From Septoria linicola (taxonomy: Eukaryota > Ascomycota > Dothideomycetes > Mycosphaerellales > Mycosphaerellaceae): a DNA stretch of 64,000 nt. Positions within the stretch are counted from its first letter, which is position 1, and every line of letters begins with the position of its first letter. Positions 52,304 to 63,392 of this stretch are shown here, in pieces. A model generated the notes under the pieces. The model was not told the DNA's origin. It did not search any database and saw nothing but the letters and a program-made list of their open reading frames with translations. A program made the translations under genes and the position numbers. The stretch lies in NCBI GenBank assembly GCA_024114885.1, contig CP099419.1, forward strand, positions 2,170,001-2,234,000. The letters run 5' to 3'.

Positions 52304-53464
52304 TCAATAGTTGCGATAGTCACATGTGCATTGAGTGTTCGCAGGTTGCGGTGTCAGACGCGTCGTTATCCTGGTTCCAATCTGGCCCTGGACAAATTCG
52401 TAGCACGCTGGCACATCAGTCCCGCCCGGACTACTCTGCGTGATGTCGATCGCATAGGGCCACTGCAAAGAGCCCGCTGAGTCGGTCGATTCTGGATATG
52501 TGCGAGGCGCCGAAAGATACAGAGTGCCCGTGAAAGTTGTTTGGTTAAAGTAGCATTGAGTAGCCACGTTGTTGCTCGATAGCGAGATTGGAGGATTGAA
52601 TGCTTTGTCCATCTCGAAGCTGAATGTGTAGCGAGCGGAGCTGGAGTTCGAAGAAGGTGAAATGTACGTAAGTGGTGTATGGTCGAAAGTCAAGCTGAAA
52701 GGATTGCTGGTGGAGCTGATCGTGAGGTTGGCAGGCTCGCCTTCATCTGCAGTCGAACCTGAACCGATCGTCGCGTAGGATGAGGATGAATTTGTAATGA
52801 CCCAGTCAAAGGTGGATCTGCTGCTGTCCGCGGTCGCCGCACTGGCTGGGTCGTACACTTGGTATGGGAAGCAGTTCCAAGTTTCAGCGTTGGAAGTGCA
52901 GCTCGTGTTTACGTTCCGCAGAGACGTTATCATGCTGTATTGACCGATCGGGAATGGTTGTTGGCCAGAGTCAGAGCTGTTGTTGGATGTGCCTGAAGGT
53001 TGCTCACTACTGCTGGAGCGTCTTCGTCCTACTGTCAAGCCAACTGCAAGACCAACGATCAATCCAACAAAGACCAAGCTAACCACGGCAACAATCAGCC
53101 AGGTTCGCCGTCGCCAGCCAGCAGGACCCGATTGCCGCTTCTTGTATCCACCGGCTCGCCTGTAAGCTGCCAGCTTCTCGCCCTCGACGGGGCCAGTATC
53201 CTCGCCATCTGCTGCTATCGGATCAGGAACCCACTCATAGGCCGGAGGCGCTGTTCGTCCAGTATCGTAGCTGTTCTTGTGCGATTGCACTGGCAAGACC
53301 GCCGGTGGGAGAGGAAACACATGCGGAAGTGACTGCTCCGAGCCACTCTGTCGCAACGCGCTTTTTGTAGGAATTGGTGGCTTGGGAGAACTTGATCCCG
53401 CGTTCTCGTGGATGCTTCGTAGTCGCGACGATGTTGGCCTGCTGGAGGGGCGTGAGCCGACCAT
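52304..53464 (-). CDS. Single-pass membrane protein with Ser-rich ectodomain
   Basis: From the ATG at 53464 the frame encodes 386 residues. Residues 1 to about 118 are disordered and basic, with a PPAYEW segment near residue 75 and RAGGYKKRQSG just before the membrane. One transmembrane helix follows (WLIVAVVSLVFVGLIVGLAV, about residues 121-143), then a basic stop (GRRRSSSS). The C-terminal part is Ser/Thr/Asn-rich with several N-x-S/T sites and six cysteines, ending TQCTCDYRNY, and is probably exposed outside the cell or in the lumen. This matches a common fungal hypothetical family without known function. A cell-wall or sensing role is conceivable but not shown. The open frame continues upstream but without an ATG. 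Confidence 0.72.
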   Translation of the reverse strand: MVGSRPSSRPTSSRLRSIHENAGSSSPKPPIPTKSALRQSGSEQSLPHVFPLPPAVLPVQSHKNSYDTGRTAPPAYEWVPDPIAADGEDTGPVEGEKLAAYRRAGGYKKRQSGPAGWRRRTWLIVAVVSLVFVGLIVGLAVGLTVGRRRSSSSEQPSGTSNNSSDSGQQPFPIGQYSMITSLRNVNTSCTSNAETWNCFPYQVYDPASAATADSSRSTFDWVITNSSSSYATIGSGSTADEGEPANLTISSTSNPFSLTFDHTPLTYISPSSNSSSARYTFSFEMDKAFNPPISLSSNNVATQCYFNQTTFTGTLYLSAPRTYPESTDSAGSLQWPYAIDITQSSPGGTDVPACYEFVQGQIGTRITTRLTPQPANTQCTCDYRNY

Positions 53465-54313
53465 GGCGGACGGTGACAGAGGTGTGAAGCTCACGACAGC
53501 CACGCGAGAGAGGGGCAAGGGAAGAGCGTGCCTCTTTAAGGCTGTCTGGTAAGCTTCAGAGGTCAGTCAATAGCTGCGGTAGTGGCTTGCGATCTGCTTG
53601 CTGTCTCGGTGAGTGAGCTCTATTTGGTGGAAGGGAGCTGTCAAGCGAGATCAAGTGCCGTTCAGAAGACGTTGAACTCATCACAGATCCATCGCCATCG
53701 CTATATAACAACAGTACATGGCTGGCTATTGCGAACAGGGTCAATATTGCTGCCACTGCGATGGAGTCGTGTACATGGCGGGAGTCGACAGGCTAATTTC
53801 ATGGCGACGGCGCGCTGCATGGAGCGATGAGCAGGGATGCCCCATGCAGCCCGCTAGCCTCTGCCCTTTCGACCAATTAGAACTATAGCCCGATCGCGCT
53901 TGCCTCATCTCGCATCGGACCTTTCTCACTTGCTCTCACTTCTTCACGCATCGCAATTGACTAATCGGTATCAATCGCCAATAACTTCCCTTTGCAGCCC
54001 AGTAACTCTGCTGAGCTCATTGAGATTTGAGCAGTAAGCACTGTTCGACGCGCTTTCACACCATCAGTCCGTGAGAGATTGATTTAGACAAGTGCAAAAT
54101 TGCTAGCCACTGTCGGCAGCAGGCACAAGGGTAGGTAAGGCCCGTTGAAAGCATGTGATTGCAACTGCCAGGAAGCTCACCTGCCACACGAAGTGGCTCA
54201 TTAAGAAAGAAACGCTTGCCACCTGCGTTACATCTCCAGCTTTGGTTCAGTGCTCAAGCCGAAACCAAATCCACAACCGGCGCTCCCGGCCGTTCAGACA
54301 ACCCGGCAGCAGA
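53465..54313. other. Divergent promoter region, membrane protein gene and clr2
   Basis: No gene is supported. It contains the upstream regions of two genes that point away from each other. Confidence 0.45.
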
Positions 54314-56501
54314 ATGGCCAGGAATGTGGTGTCCATCGCTGTATGGAACGACTCCGATGGAACCAATGCGCCAGCCAAAGATGCATCGAGAACACGCAAT
54401 GATGGCTACTTCGAGGAGCGACTTGCGGACTTATGGATGAAGGACCGTGGTCAGCACCAACCAGGCGTCACCTATAAACTGAACAGATTGCCTACCGGAT
54501 ACACAGGGTGGGAGAAGAGAAGAGGTGACAGCAAGCACATCGATCGGTGTAAGTACTAAAAGCATTTTGCAATACTGGTAAGCACTAATTGGTAAGACAG
54601 ACATGTCCGGGCATCCTTCTGGCAAAGACTTCCGATCACTTAATGAAGCATGGCCTCATTTTCAAAGCTTGATCAACGGAGGCGCAGTTGGTTGTCAGTG
54701 CGTACTATGTACGGGCGGTCGAAGGAAATCAAAGTCAGAGCCAAGCAACTCGTCTGGTAGTCCCAGCGTAAAGTCTCGCTCCTTTGGTGCTTCTGCGCCA
54801 GTAAAGGGAGCAAAGGCTCTAGCGGCGCCTAAGCCGATAATGCGCAAGACACAGCAAACTTTCGACTCAGAATCTGATACTCCGAAACGAGGCAAGCAAG
54901 CAGACGAAGAAGGCATACCCGACTACTACAGAATCCTGCTGGACAAAGTGAAGGAAGCTGGTCCGACCGGTAATGTGCGCGAGAACATAGTCGATCAGCT
55001 GTCGCCGGATTGGCGAGCTTCGCATCAACTATTGCAGAGAACGCTGAACCAGTGGCAGCAACAGCCGGCCTTCGTACCACGTGTCGGTGAGCTTGTGCTT
55101 TTTGTTCGCACTATGGAGTCTGATAACAGGATTGCCTGGCATTCAGAGTCGAAGTCGCTCCGCCTCTGGACATCACAAGGATGGCGCGACACACGGTGGG
55201 AAGCTGGCGTAGTGACACAGCTACCGACTGAAGCCGTCGACCTTGAGGATTTGCTCGACATTCCTGCTAGCCGGACACAGAATGTCACATACTCAGGATT
55301 TCGAGTAGAGCCACTTTCCGAACCAAATAACGATTCGAAGCCTTTCACCTCGCAACATAAGTATGTTGCCTTGCATGCTCTGAGGTCATTTGCGTTGTGG
55401 AGAGCCTGCCTCGGAGAAAGTGATAGCCGACTGTGGCATCCTACCGTCAAGCACGCTCTGAGCGTGACTAGCTCATGGAGTCTACTAGGCAAGTACAGCT
55501 TTGTGGGCACATGGCCTGAAGCGACACTGTTCTGTCGCGGATTGTATCTTGGATCGGAGCTGATTATGATGGGAGATCTGGTCCGCCTTGAACCACGGCC
55601 AGGCGACCCGCGACAGGATTCGGTCTTCGACGTTATGGCTGTCTCGTCCATCAGACTGCGGTTCGTTAAGCTGGACGAAGCCAGTGACGATGACTACGAT
55701 AATGGACAGCCGTATACCACGTGCCTTCATGTCGCTGGCAGAGTCTTCTCACTCGATCCAAAGCGAAGCTATGGCAATATCGGCGCCTCGCCTGCACGAC
55801 CTGGTCAATGTGATATCCCACAAAGTCTCGCAGAATATGGCAATTGGTTCAACGTTACCGATCCCAACAATGAGCGTCAAAGGCTCGAAGTACCATACAC
55901 ACGTGTGTTGGGAAGGTGCGTAAGCAAGACTGCACTCGAGCGGTGGCTTGCTTCGCCCAATGACCAAGGGCTCGCCAGGAAGCCAATAGACATTTCGCAA
56001 GGCCTCTCTGCTATGCGGGAGGCGAGAGCTTATTCGAGACAGCACGATAGCCGGATCGACAGAGCTGCCGGACAGTCGTGGTTCTGGGCGGAACACCGCA
56101 TCGAGCAGCTGGATTTGCACGAGATCAATGGCAGATTTGTAGGTCCTAAGGACGAGACTCGTGACAAGAAGCAAGTCGCTGCCTGGAGGCAAGCCCTAAG
56201 AGTGCTGGATGGGAAGAAGGGCAGTCTTGACGAGTACTTCGCAGCCAAGCGTCAGCGTGAAGAGCAGCAAAAGCAAGAGCTGGCTGCGAGTAGCGGATAT
56301 GGCATGATGACTTCTGCTGCACAGGCTGGTAGTAGTCCAACTGACGACGAACCCCTCGATAACGATGCCCAGCTTAGTGAAGCGATGGACGTCGATGAGG
56401 GCGCACCAGTGTCGCACGGAAGCCCAATTCGAGTCGGTTCGCTCGACGGCAACGAGGAGGAGGATGATGATGAAGAGGACGAGATCATGGTCCTGGATTG
56501 A
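54314..56501 (+). CDS. clr2: Transcription-silencing protein Clr2 homologue, two exons
   Basis: Exons 54314-54548 and 54601-56501 (intron 52 nt, GTAAGT...GACAG) give 711 residues. The first exon supplies the N-terminal block (RLADLWMKDRGQHQPGVTYK) that joins to YMSGHPSGKDFRSLNEAWPHF. A Cys pair (GCQCVLCTGGRRK) follows, probably binding metal. Then come PDYYRILLDKVKE, the globular Clr2 region (PRVGELVLFVRTM, WEAGVVTQLP, TWPEATLFCRGLYLGSELIMMGDLVRL) and an acidic C terminus (DEEDEIMVLD). In fission yeast Clr2 is part of SHREC, which deacetylates and remodels heterochromatin. By analogy this protein would help silence repeats, which is relevant in a genome with a MITE and RIP-like DNA. The clr2 assignment rests on the whole-domain pattern. 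Confidence 0.8.
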
Positions 56502-56568
56502 TAGGATGTGTCGGAGGGACGTGCTTGATGGCTAATTGGAAAGGAGGTGTCATGGTTGTCCTCTGGGA

Positions 56569-58224
56569 CTAACACTTACTCCGCAGCTTGCCCCTTGCCT
56601 TAAGCATCCTCGAAGTCGTTATTAGACCCAGTGTGATAGTTGTTGCAATCGCAGCCCAAAGCTGAGCACCCAGATAGCTGCCATTCATAGCACTCTGCAG
56701 CGCACCTCCAATCGAAGGTCCAGTAAGCGCCGCAAACGAAAGCGTGCTAAACGCCATTCCTAGCCTCGTGCCAAACATATTCATATTCGGCGTGATACTT
56801 GCCACTGTCGATGGAATCAGACATTGGAATGCCGCGCTCCAGATTCCGTAGAAGACCGTGTACACGTAAATGCCAGCTGCATCGTGAACCGCAATCCAGC
56901 TGAATGAGACGGTTGTAAGGACGAGGAGGACTGGTATTAGCGTGTTGAGCTGTCCGAAGCGGTCGGCGAAGAACGGAGGGATGACTCGGGCGGGGAGGCC
57001 TGCGCCGTTCACGATTACGGTGAGGGTTATGGCTGTGGTGAATGGCATGCCGGCAACGTCGATGCCGTAGGATGATAGCTTGGGGTTATCAGTAAGTGGG
57101 CACCAGGTGGTAGCATCGAGATGGACTCACGTAGTAGAATGTGAAGTAGACTGCCCAGATGACGAAGAACAGACCTAGATGTGTTGTGTCAGCTGTATGC
57201 CGGGTTGGTAGTGGCACCCGCATTGCACGTACCTGCAACGAAGAATGCGTACACCGGCTCCCTGAACGCAGACATGTCGATGATGGGTCCAGATTTCCTA
57301 GGAGGTAATCTTGGTCGCATGAATACAAAGACAATGGATAACAGGCCTAAATTGAGGAACCCTAGCACTCTTGCTGTCCAGGCGAATCCTATCTTAGGTA
57401 GCAGCTGCTGGACTAGCACCGGATAGATCATGCCTCCAGCACTATTGCCCGTGGTTGTAATGCCGATGGCCAAAGCTCGTTTACTCGACCAGTAAGTCCC
57501 GATAAGTCCCATCGATGGTGTAAAAAAGATACCGCCACCTATTCCAGTCATGATACCCTGCGTGAGCATCAATTGCCACTAATCATCGCGAAGTCAGTAT
57601 GCTTTGTTCTACATTCAAGCTAGTAGGCTTCACTCACATATGTGGTGGATAAGCTATGCACGATGATCAGTCTATCTTGTATGCAAAGTACTGTTGGAGA
57701 GGATCGACTCACGACATAAAGAAGATACCCAGAAGCTGAATAAATGATCCAACGATCAATGCTGGTAAGAAGTAGCCTGCATCTAGTGCACGTCCAGACA
57801 CAGCTCCAATACAGAACGTTAGGAAGTTTTGCACAGCGCCAATCCAGGAGATAGTAGATGCTGGGAGACCAAGACTAATAGTGTAATATGACTGGAATGC
57901 GCCATAGCTATTGACCCATCCCCAGGTAGTAAATATTACAAGCCATCCCATGGCGACTTGCGTCCATGCAGTGATGCCGCCATCAGGTGGAGGTGGCGGG
58001 TTTACGATTGAGTGTGTAGTCAAACGTGATGCAACTTTCGTAAGTACATTGCTCGCCGTTCTCTTGAGATCTTGTGACTGTCGTGCTGTTCTGATCGAGC
58101 GTATCTCCTCCGGGCTTTGTAACGATTCCCGCTCGACACCTTCCGCATCGTCTAGCGTGGACTTGCTATGTTGTCTGGCGCCTTTCTCGGCTGTATTCTG
58201 TTCTTCGTAAGGTTCAGACATCAT
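56569..58224 (-). CDS. Major facilitator transporter, monocarboxylate (MCT/SLC16-like) type, five exons
   Basis: Exons on the minus strand are 58224-57713, 57653-57638 (16 nt only), 57578-57233, 57174-57131 and 57078-56569, with introns of 59, 59, 58 and 52 nt, giving 475 residues. The N-terminal 85 residues are hydrophilic. The MCT signature PPPPPDGGITAWTQVAMGW opens helix 1. The usual 12-helix pattern follows, with ALAIGITTTGNSAGGMIYPV in the helix 4-5 region, a central loop RPRLPPRKSGPI, and the second half starting FREPVYAFFVAGLFFVIWAV across an intron. Members carry monocarboxylates or related solutes across the plasma membrane. The substrate here is unknown. The gene is divergent from a cyanamide hydratase with an 847-bp gap. 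Confidence 0.85.
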
Positions 58225-59071
58225 GCAGAGTCAGCAAATGAAAGAAAGTGGCTAAAAGTTAGCAGAACCAAAGAGATTGTCTCCAGCGAATTTCGAGAAT
58301 TGCTATCTTCTGCAGTCGTTCTTCGCTGCTTGATGGCTCCGCAGTCGGCGACCAAATACCAATGAAAGGCGTGTCATTGTTACCTGCCTATCGAGCTCGC
58401 TGTCTGCTTTTCCGGATGTTTATAGCCGACTGGGCGAGCGGATAACACGGTCGAGTTGCCGATAATAAGCGACCGACACTCCTCTCTCTGCTGTCCCTTC
58501 TGACCAGCTCGTAATGTTGCATGGCTCCGTTGATGGCATCGACAGGTTTCCTGAAAGATGAAGACGAGATGCAGTCAGAGGAGGCGTGAGTGAGATCGAT
58601 GAAGATGGCGCCATCCGACCAGGAAGAGCCCTGCAGCCGCGTCTGTGCTTTCCTGTCAACGTTTGCTCCTGCCGATGACTTGGTCCATTAAGGCTACGGA
58701 CACAATGTCGAACAACATCGTCGGCTCAGAAGTCAGAATGTGGAGGCAGAGCGTCAATAGCAATGCCGTCCCATTACTGCGCCAATAACAAATAGGTGAG
58801 GAACAATGAGATGAGGGGGGCCGAAGGACGCGGGAGGCAGTTGTCGGACAACAACTGAAGTCTCTACGCTGGTCAGCGAGCTCAACCTCACCAGCTTCGA
58901 CACAAATTCCCGCGTTCGAACTACTCTCACGAGATTTGATGAAAGTCGCTCTCGAATTGCTCCAAAGCGGCACTTAAGGGCGCGTCGGAAGTACCACCGA
59001 AAAATGTGACAAGCCATACGTCACTCGTTGCAATCATGAAAGTGACATAGTAGGTATTAAGAGTGAGCGAT
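58225..59071. promoter_or_regulatory. Divergent promoter region, transporter and cyanamide hydratase
   Basis: 847 bp between two start codons facing away from each other. No coding frame is supported. Co-regulation is possible but is not shown by any motif recognised here. Confidence 0.45.
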
Positions 59072-59890
59072 ATGTCGGTCGAAAGCATTGCTATCAACAA
59101 TTTCGTGAACAGGTACAACATGTCCAAGTCAAAAGTTCAAGAGTTCGGATGGACCGCAGTGCCTCGAGGACGTGGCAACGTTCCATCTGAAGCACAGGTC
59201 GAGACAAGGTCGATAGAGATCATCTTCGACACAATATGGCCGCAGACTGGCGTGGTCCAGAAAGCACAAGAGTACGCCCAAGGCAAGCTGCCAGTTGAAA
59301 CATACAATCACAGCCTTCGTGTGTACAGCTATGGTACATCTCCTTGCTTGCACGAGCACTAGGCGTCAGCTGACAGAACAACAGGTCATGCTATCATAAC
59401 ACAACATTTCCCATCCTGGATTGAAACAGCCCGCGATCCATTCCTCGAGACCTGGGCGCTCACTTGCCTCTTCCACGATATCGGCACAATCCAAGAAAAC
59501 CGCCATTCCACGCACCTGTCTTTCGAGTTTCAAGGCGGGTTCATCGCTCTGCAGCAGCTCCAGAGCTTTGGTGCACCTCAAGCACAAGCCGAGAGCGTCT
59601 GTGAAGCCATCATTCGCCATCAAGATCCAGGCGAAACTGGAACAATCTCTCAAATGGGCCAGCTCATCCAGCTCGCAACGGAATTCGATAACATGGGCGG
59701 GCAGCCGTACTTGATTCACAAAGATGTTATCGAACGAGTTGTGAAGCAGCATCCTAGGCTGAAGTGGTCTTCTTGCTTCGCGGCTTCTATCCAGGAGGAG
59801 ATTGACCTAAAGCCATGGTGTCACACGACTAAAATCCCAGGGTTCAAGGAAGCGGTTGCTGGGAATGAGTTAATGAAGCCATACGAGTAG
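59072..59890 (+). CDS. Cyanamide hydratase (HD-domain), two exons
   Basis: Exons 59072-59333 and 59385-59890 (intron 51 nt, GTACAT...AACAG) give 255 residues. The enzyme (EC 4.2.1.69) hydrates cyanamide to urea. The HD-domain metal site is shown by YNHSLRVYSYGHAI, which is reconstructed across the intron, and by TCLFHDIGT about 30 residues later. It continues with STHLSFEFQGG, ICEAIIRHQD-type helix (here VCEAIIRHQDPGE) and the C-terminal HPRLKWSSCF. Length and order match fungal Cah enzymes. The in-frame GTG/ATG just upstream of 59072 would add three residues only. HD proteins of unknown substrate are the alternative reading. Confidence 0.87.
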
Positions 59891-60246
59891 CGTAGATGGG
59901 ACCAGAGGCAAACAACAAGTCAGAGACGATGATTTTCTTGCGCTTCTCAGTCGCCCTCTCCTCTTCATCCAACCAAGGCAGAATCCGATCTTTGAGCCTG
60001 GATATCTGACGTCTCCCGGTTGCTCTCACAACGCACGCACAAGTCCTGCGCCACGATAAGATAACCAGAAAGCTGGCTTGACGATCTCAAACGATCACGA
60101 TTATGGTATCCATTCGTGTGGGCCTTTTCGAGTCGCTCCACAGCTTACAGCTCAAAATGTATAGCTTCATCTGCAATAGAAGCAGCCGCTGCATTTCTTC
60201 GTGCTGTATACAAGATTCATGCGTCATCTCAATGTAATCTTCGCCC
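59891..60246. other. Convergent intergenic region
   Basis: This is the shared 3' flank of the cyanamide hydratase gene and the PPP4R2 gene. Nothing else is seen. Confidence 0.45.
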
Positions 60247-61965
60247 TTATAGCGTCGTAGAATCCACCCCTCCAGGCTTATCGTCCCCGTCGACCTCCTT
60301 GCCGACGGGGTTACCATCGACATCAGCGACCATGACATCGCCGTCTGCATCCTTTGCCTCCTGAGCTTGCTCTCGGTCCATCGCCTCTCTCAGTTTCTCG
60401 ACTTCCTTCTCGACGTCTTTGGGGTCCTGACCGGGCGCTCCTGGCTCGCCCATCTCTTCGTCGTCATTTTTCGCGGCTGGGAACGCTTCGTCCACTTCTG
60501 CCACTTCTGGCATGGGGCTTTTGGATCTGCCTCGCCCAACTGCGGCCTCCATATCTAGTGTAGGTCCACCTGCTTCTGCGGGTCGCTGTGGTCCCATGTC
60601 GACATCACCAATTTCCTCTGGTCCTCGCGCGTGCGGCTGCTCCTCCATGCCTTCGTCCATCGCCGCTTCTGCAATTGCAGGAATCGCTGAGGTAGGTTCT
60701 CGTCCTACCGCCCCGGATGCGTGGTGCATGAGCCGTCTCGGAGTCATGGGCTGCCCTACTGGGCTCATTGGCACAACACCCGCTTCCTGCTCTTGCCGCA
60801 GCAACTCACCCTGTGTCACAGCTCCTTGCTCCCTCAATTGCAGCTCCGTTGAAGAGGCAGATCCGGTACTGGCATCGCTCTGCTCGGACAACGTCGGCGA
60901 AGCAATGGGTGATGACGTGACTTGCTGTGGCGCACCTGTGCTGTGGATGCCGTTGACTGTGACTGATACGGTCTCGATCCCACCAGGTCCATGAGGTCCG
61001 TCTACCATCTCCGTGCCCTCGCTGTGCAGCTCGCCTTGACTGTTGCTTTCTGAAGCCGATGTAGGCGTAAGCACGTTGGACTGGTTCCTCAGCCACGGTA
61101 TGGGCGTCAGGAGAGCCCCTCCTAAGCTTTCGTCGCTGCCCAAGCCCTCTCGATCTGTGATGCCGTTGACTTGTGAGTCGCCATTCGTGAGGAAGCCGCC
61201 ATTGGAGGCCACATGCAGTGCAGGTAGTGGGAAGTCGGACACGGGCGAGCTGACGGAGACTATTCGATCGAGAGCGCGGAGATAAGCAGGCAGGAATCGA
61301 TAATGTCTCTTCGGTCGTAGCACGAGCTCTGCCAACCGTTGTATTGTGTATGGCGGGCTTTCGGCAAAATCGTACTGGAGGATCTTGGTGGAAGACTGGT
61401 ACAGACTCAGCAGCTCAGGTGGTAACGTGCCCTGTACAGAGACTTGTGTGCCATCTGCGAGGAGTGTCGGTGAAGGCACGGCCTCTGTCTGCTGCGAATC
61501 TGCCGTCACGTCGTAGCCATGGGGAAGGGCTGGTCTCCCCGCCGCGATGTCGATGGGAGCTTCGTTCTCTTTCGTGCTGCTCTGACTGTTCGGTGGGACA
61601 TCACTGTCTGGGACACTGCTTTCGGGCGGATCGGGGTCGGTCGTCGGTATTCGTGGCGGTGGTGTAGAGGCGACAACTTCGGGATCGATTGCCAGCGGTT
61701 GTGGTGTGGGTTCTCGTATGGGAATTTGCGGGATGGGGAACTCGTTGTAGACGATCTGCACAGGTCATCAGTCTCGCACTCAGGTCCACGCTCGAGGCTT
61801 GTCATCATACGTCGTGAAGTCGTTGGAGTAAGGCTTCCAGCACGCGAGGCCACTCTTCACTGTCGCAAGTCAGTAGTCTGCATGCGAGCATTGCGTCAAC
61901 ACGACGTACATGTCTATGGAGCCATCACGAGCTGCCTCTTGAAGTATTTGATCATCCGAAAGCAT
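60247..61965 (-). CDS. Protein phosphatase 4 regulatory subunit 2 (PPP4R2/Psy4 family), three exons
   Basis: Exons on the minus strand are 61965-61910, 61859-61811 and 61755-60247 (introns 50 and 55 nt), giving 537 residues. Two very short first exons encode the N-terminal helices (MLSDDQILQEAARDGSID, then EEWPRVLEALLQRLHD). The conserved core includes IVYNEFPIP and PPYTIQRLAELVLRPKRHYR, followed by FLPAYLRALDRIVSVSS, the hallmark of this family. The remaining 330 residues are acidic, Ser/Pro-rich and disordered, as in homologues. The protein directs the PP4 catalytic subunit to nuclear targets, including phosphorylated H2A and the Rad53-type checkpoint kinase during recovery from DNA damage. 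That role links it functionally to tel1 and dpb11 elsewhere in the window, though not by proximity. Confidence 0.83.
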
Positions 61966-62311
61966 GGCGGCGATGGGGTGGTGTCAGGCGCAAAGTTGGT
62001 GGAAGATGAAACAATTGAGAGTGACGCGCGATCTTGCCAAGCTGCGTCCAACCACAGCTACTGAATCACGACGCATACACGAACACCGCTTTTACCTCGT
62101 AGGCGTGTAGACTTTCTGGCTAGCAGTAGGTCTCATAAGCTCTTCGGTACAGACATTGACACTAAAACATAACCGGAATGCACAAAAATTGTGGATTGAG
62201 CCCCTCATTGCGAGTAGCTCGATGTCATCTTGCATCTAAACATTGCTATACGTGACAGGTAGCTCGTCACTTACTGCTCTGTTCGAGAGCTATCCGGTCT
62301 CGACAACAATA
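61966..62311. other. Divergent promoter region, PPP4R2 gene and short-chain dehydrogenase gene
   Basis: 346 bp between start codons on opposite strands. No feature beyond presumed promoter sequence. Confidence 0.45.
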
Positions 62312-63378
62312 ATGCAGAAGCACGGCCCAGTAGCAGAGTTTCCAGTCCAGGGCAAAATCGTTGCCATCACGGGTGGGGGTTCAGGAATCGGTGCAGCAGA
62401 TGGAGACCTGTCAGGGTACAAACTCCTGTGTTGACTTTCGTGTACAGGCTTCGCCTTTGCTCGCCTTTGCCACGAGCATGGCGCAAAGGTACTCATAGGA
62501 GATCTCAGTCTTGTTTCGCAAGCCAAAGACTTCGCTGCCAGCTCCGACAATATTTTCTTCCAGAAATGCGATGTGACAAACTGGCAGGACCTTCATGACT
62601 TGATCTCTGCGAGTGTCGAGAGATTCGGAAGTGTTCCAGATGTCTACGTTCCGTCTGCCGGCGTTTTCGAACCATCCTGGAGCAAGTAAGCAATGAGCAC
62701 AGATCGTTCGTTTATGTCTAGTACAATCACTAACGATGCCTATTACGCCAGTTTTTGGGGTGAGCACATTCTAGATATTGTCGAGACACGCTGACGTCCC
62801 TTTCTTCATTTGCAGATGACAACGAGGAGAACGGGTACAAGTTGATGCGAATCAATGTTGATCATCCTATTAAATTCACCCGCCTGGCTATGCGTGCTCT
62901 GGCTGGTGCAGAAAAGCAAGGCGTGGTCTGCTTGCTGGCCAGCGGTGCAGGAATCCGTGGCCACTACTTGGCAAGCCTGTACACAGCCTCCAAGCATGCT
63001 GTGGTTGGGTTCGCCAAATCTATGGGTCAGGCAGATGGCGAGGTGGGCGTGAAGCTGGTAGCCGTCCTGCCCGGCATAGTTCAGACACCATTGTGGGAGG
63101 ATCGAGACGACGACTCTGCCGCCTGGAAGGTCTACTTGGATCTCATGAAGTCGGCATTGCAGCCGGAAGATGTCGCTGCTTTGATGCTGAAGATGACCGA
63201 GAGCCCAGACTATGGCGGCGGCACATGCGTGCTCACTATGACCAATGGCGATGAGATTGTTGTTGAAGAAAGCTTCTCCAAGCAGGCAGAGAAAAGTGGT
63301 TCCGCTCCCAAGTTGGAGCCTGATTTGAAGCGCATCAGAGACCTTCTCGAGTCGGAGAGGGGCAAGCGTTGGGCGTAG
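62312..63378 (+). CDS. Short-chain dehydrogenase/reductase, four exons including an 8-nt exon
   Basis: Exons 62312-62390, 62448-62685, 62752-62759 and 62816-63378 (introns 57, 66 and 56 nt) give 295 residues. The nucleotide loop GKIVAITGGGSGIG lies at residues 14-27 and is completed across intron 1 as GIGFAFARL. The next exon ends VYVPSAGVFEPSWS, where the usual NNAG is PSAG. The 8-nt exon TTTTTGGG supplies the centre of SNFWDDNEENGYK, which keeps the reading frame. The catalytic YTASK (YxxxK) occurs in LYTASKHAVVGFA, preceded by LLASGAGIRG with the catalytic serine. The pattern resembles 15-hydroxyprostaglandin-dehydrogenase-like fungal SDRs of unknown substrate. The donor of intron 1 (GTGCAG) is weak but no better option keeps the fold. 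Confidence 0.83.
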
Positions 63379-63392
63379 AACCGCATAGCACT

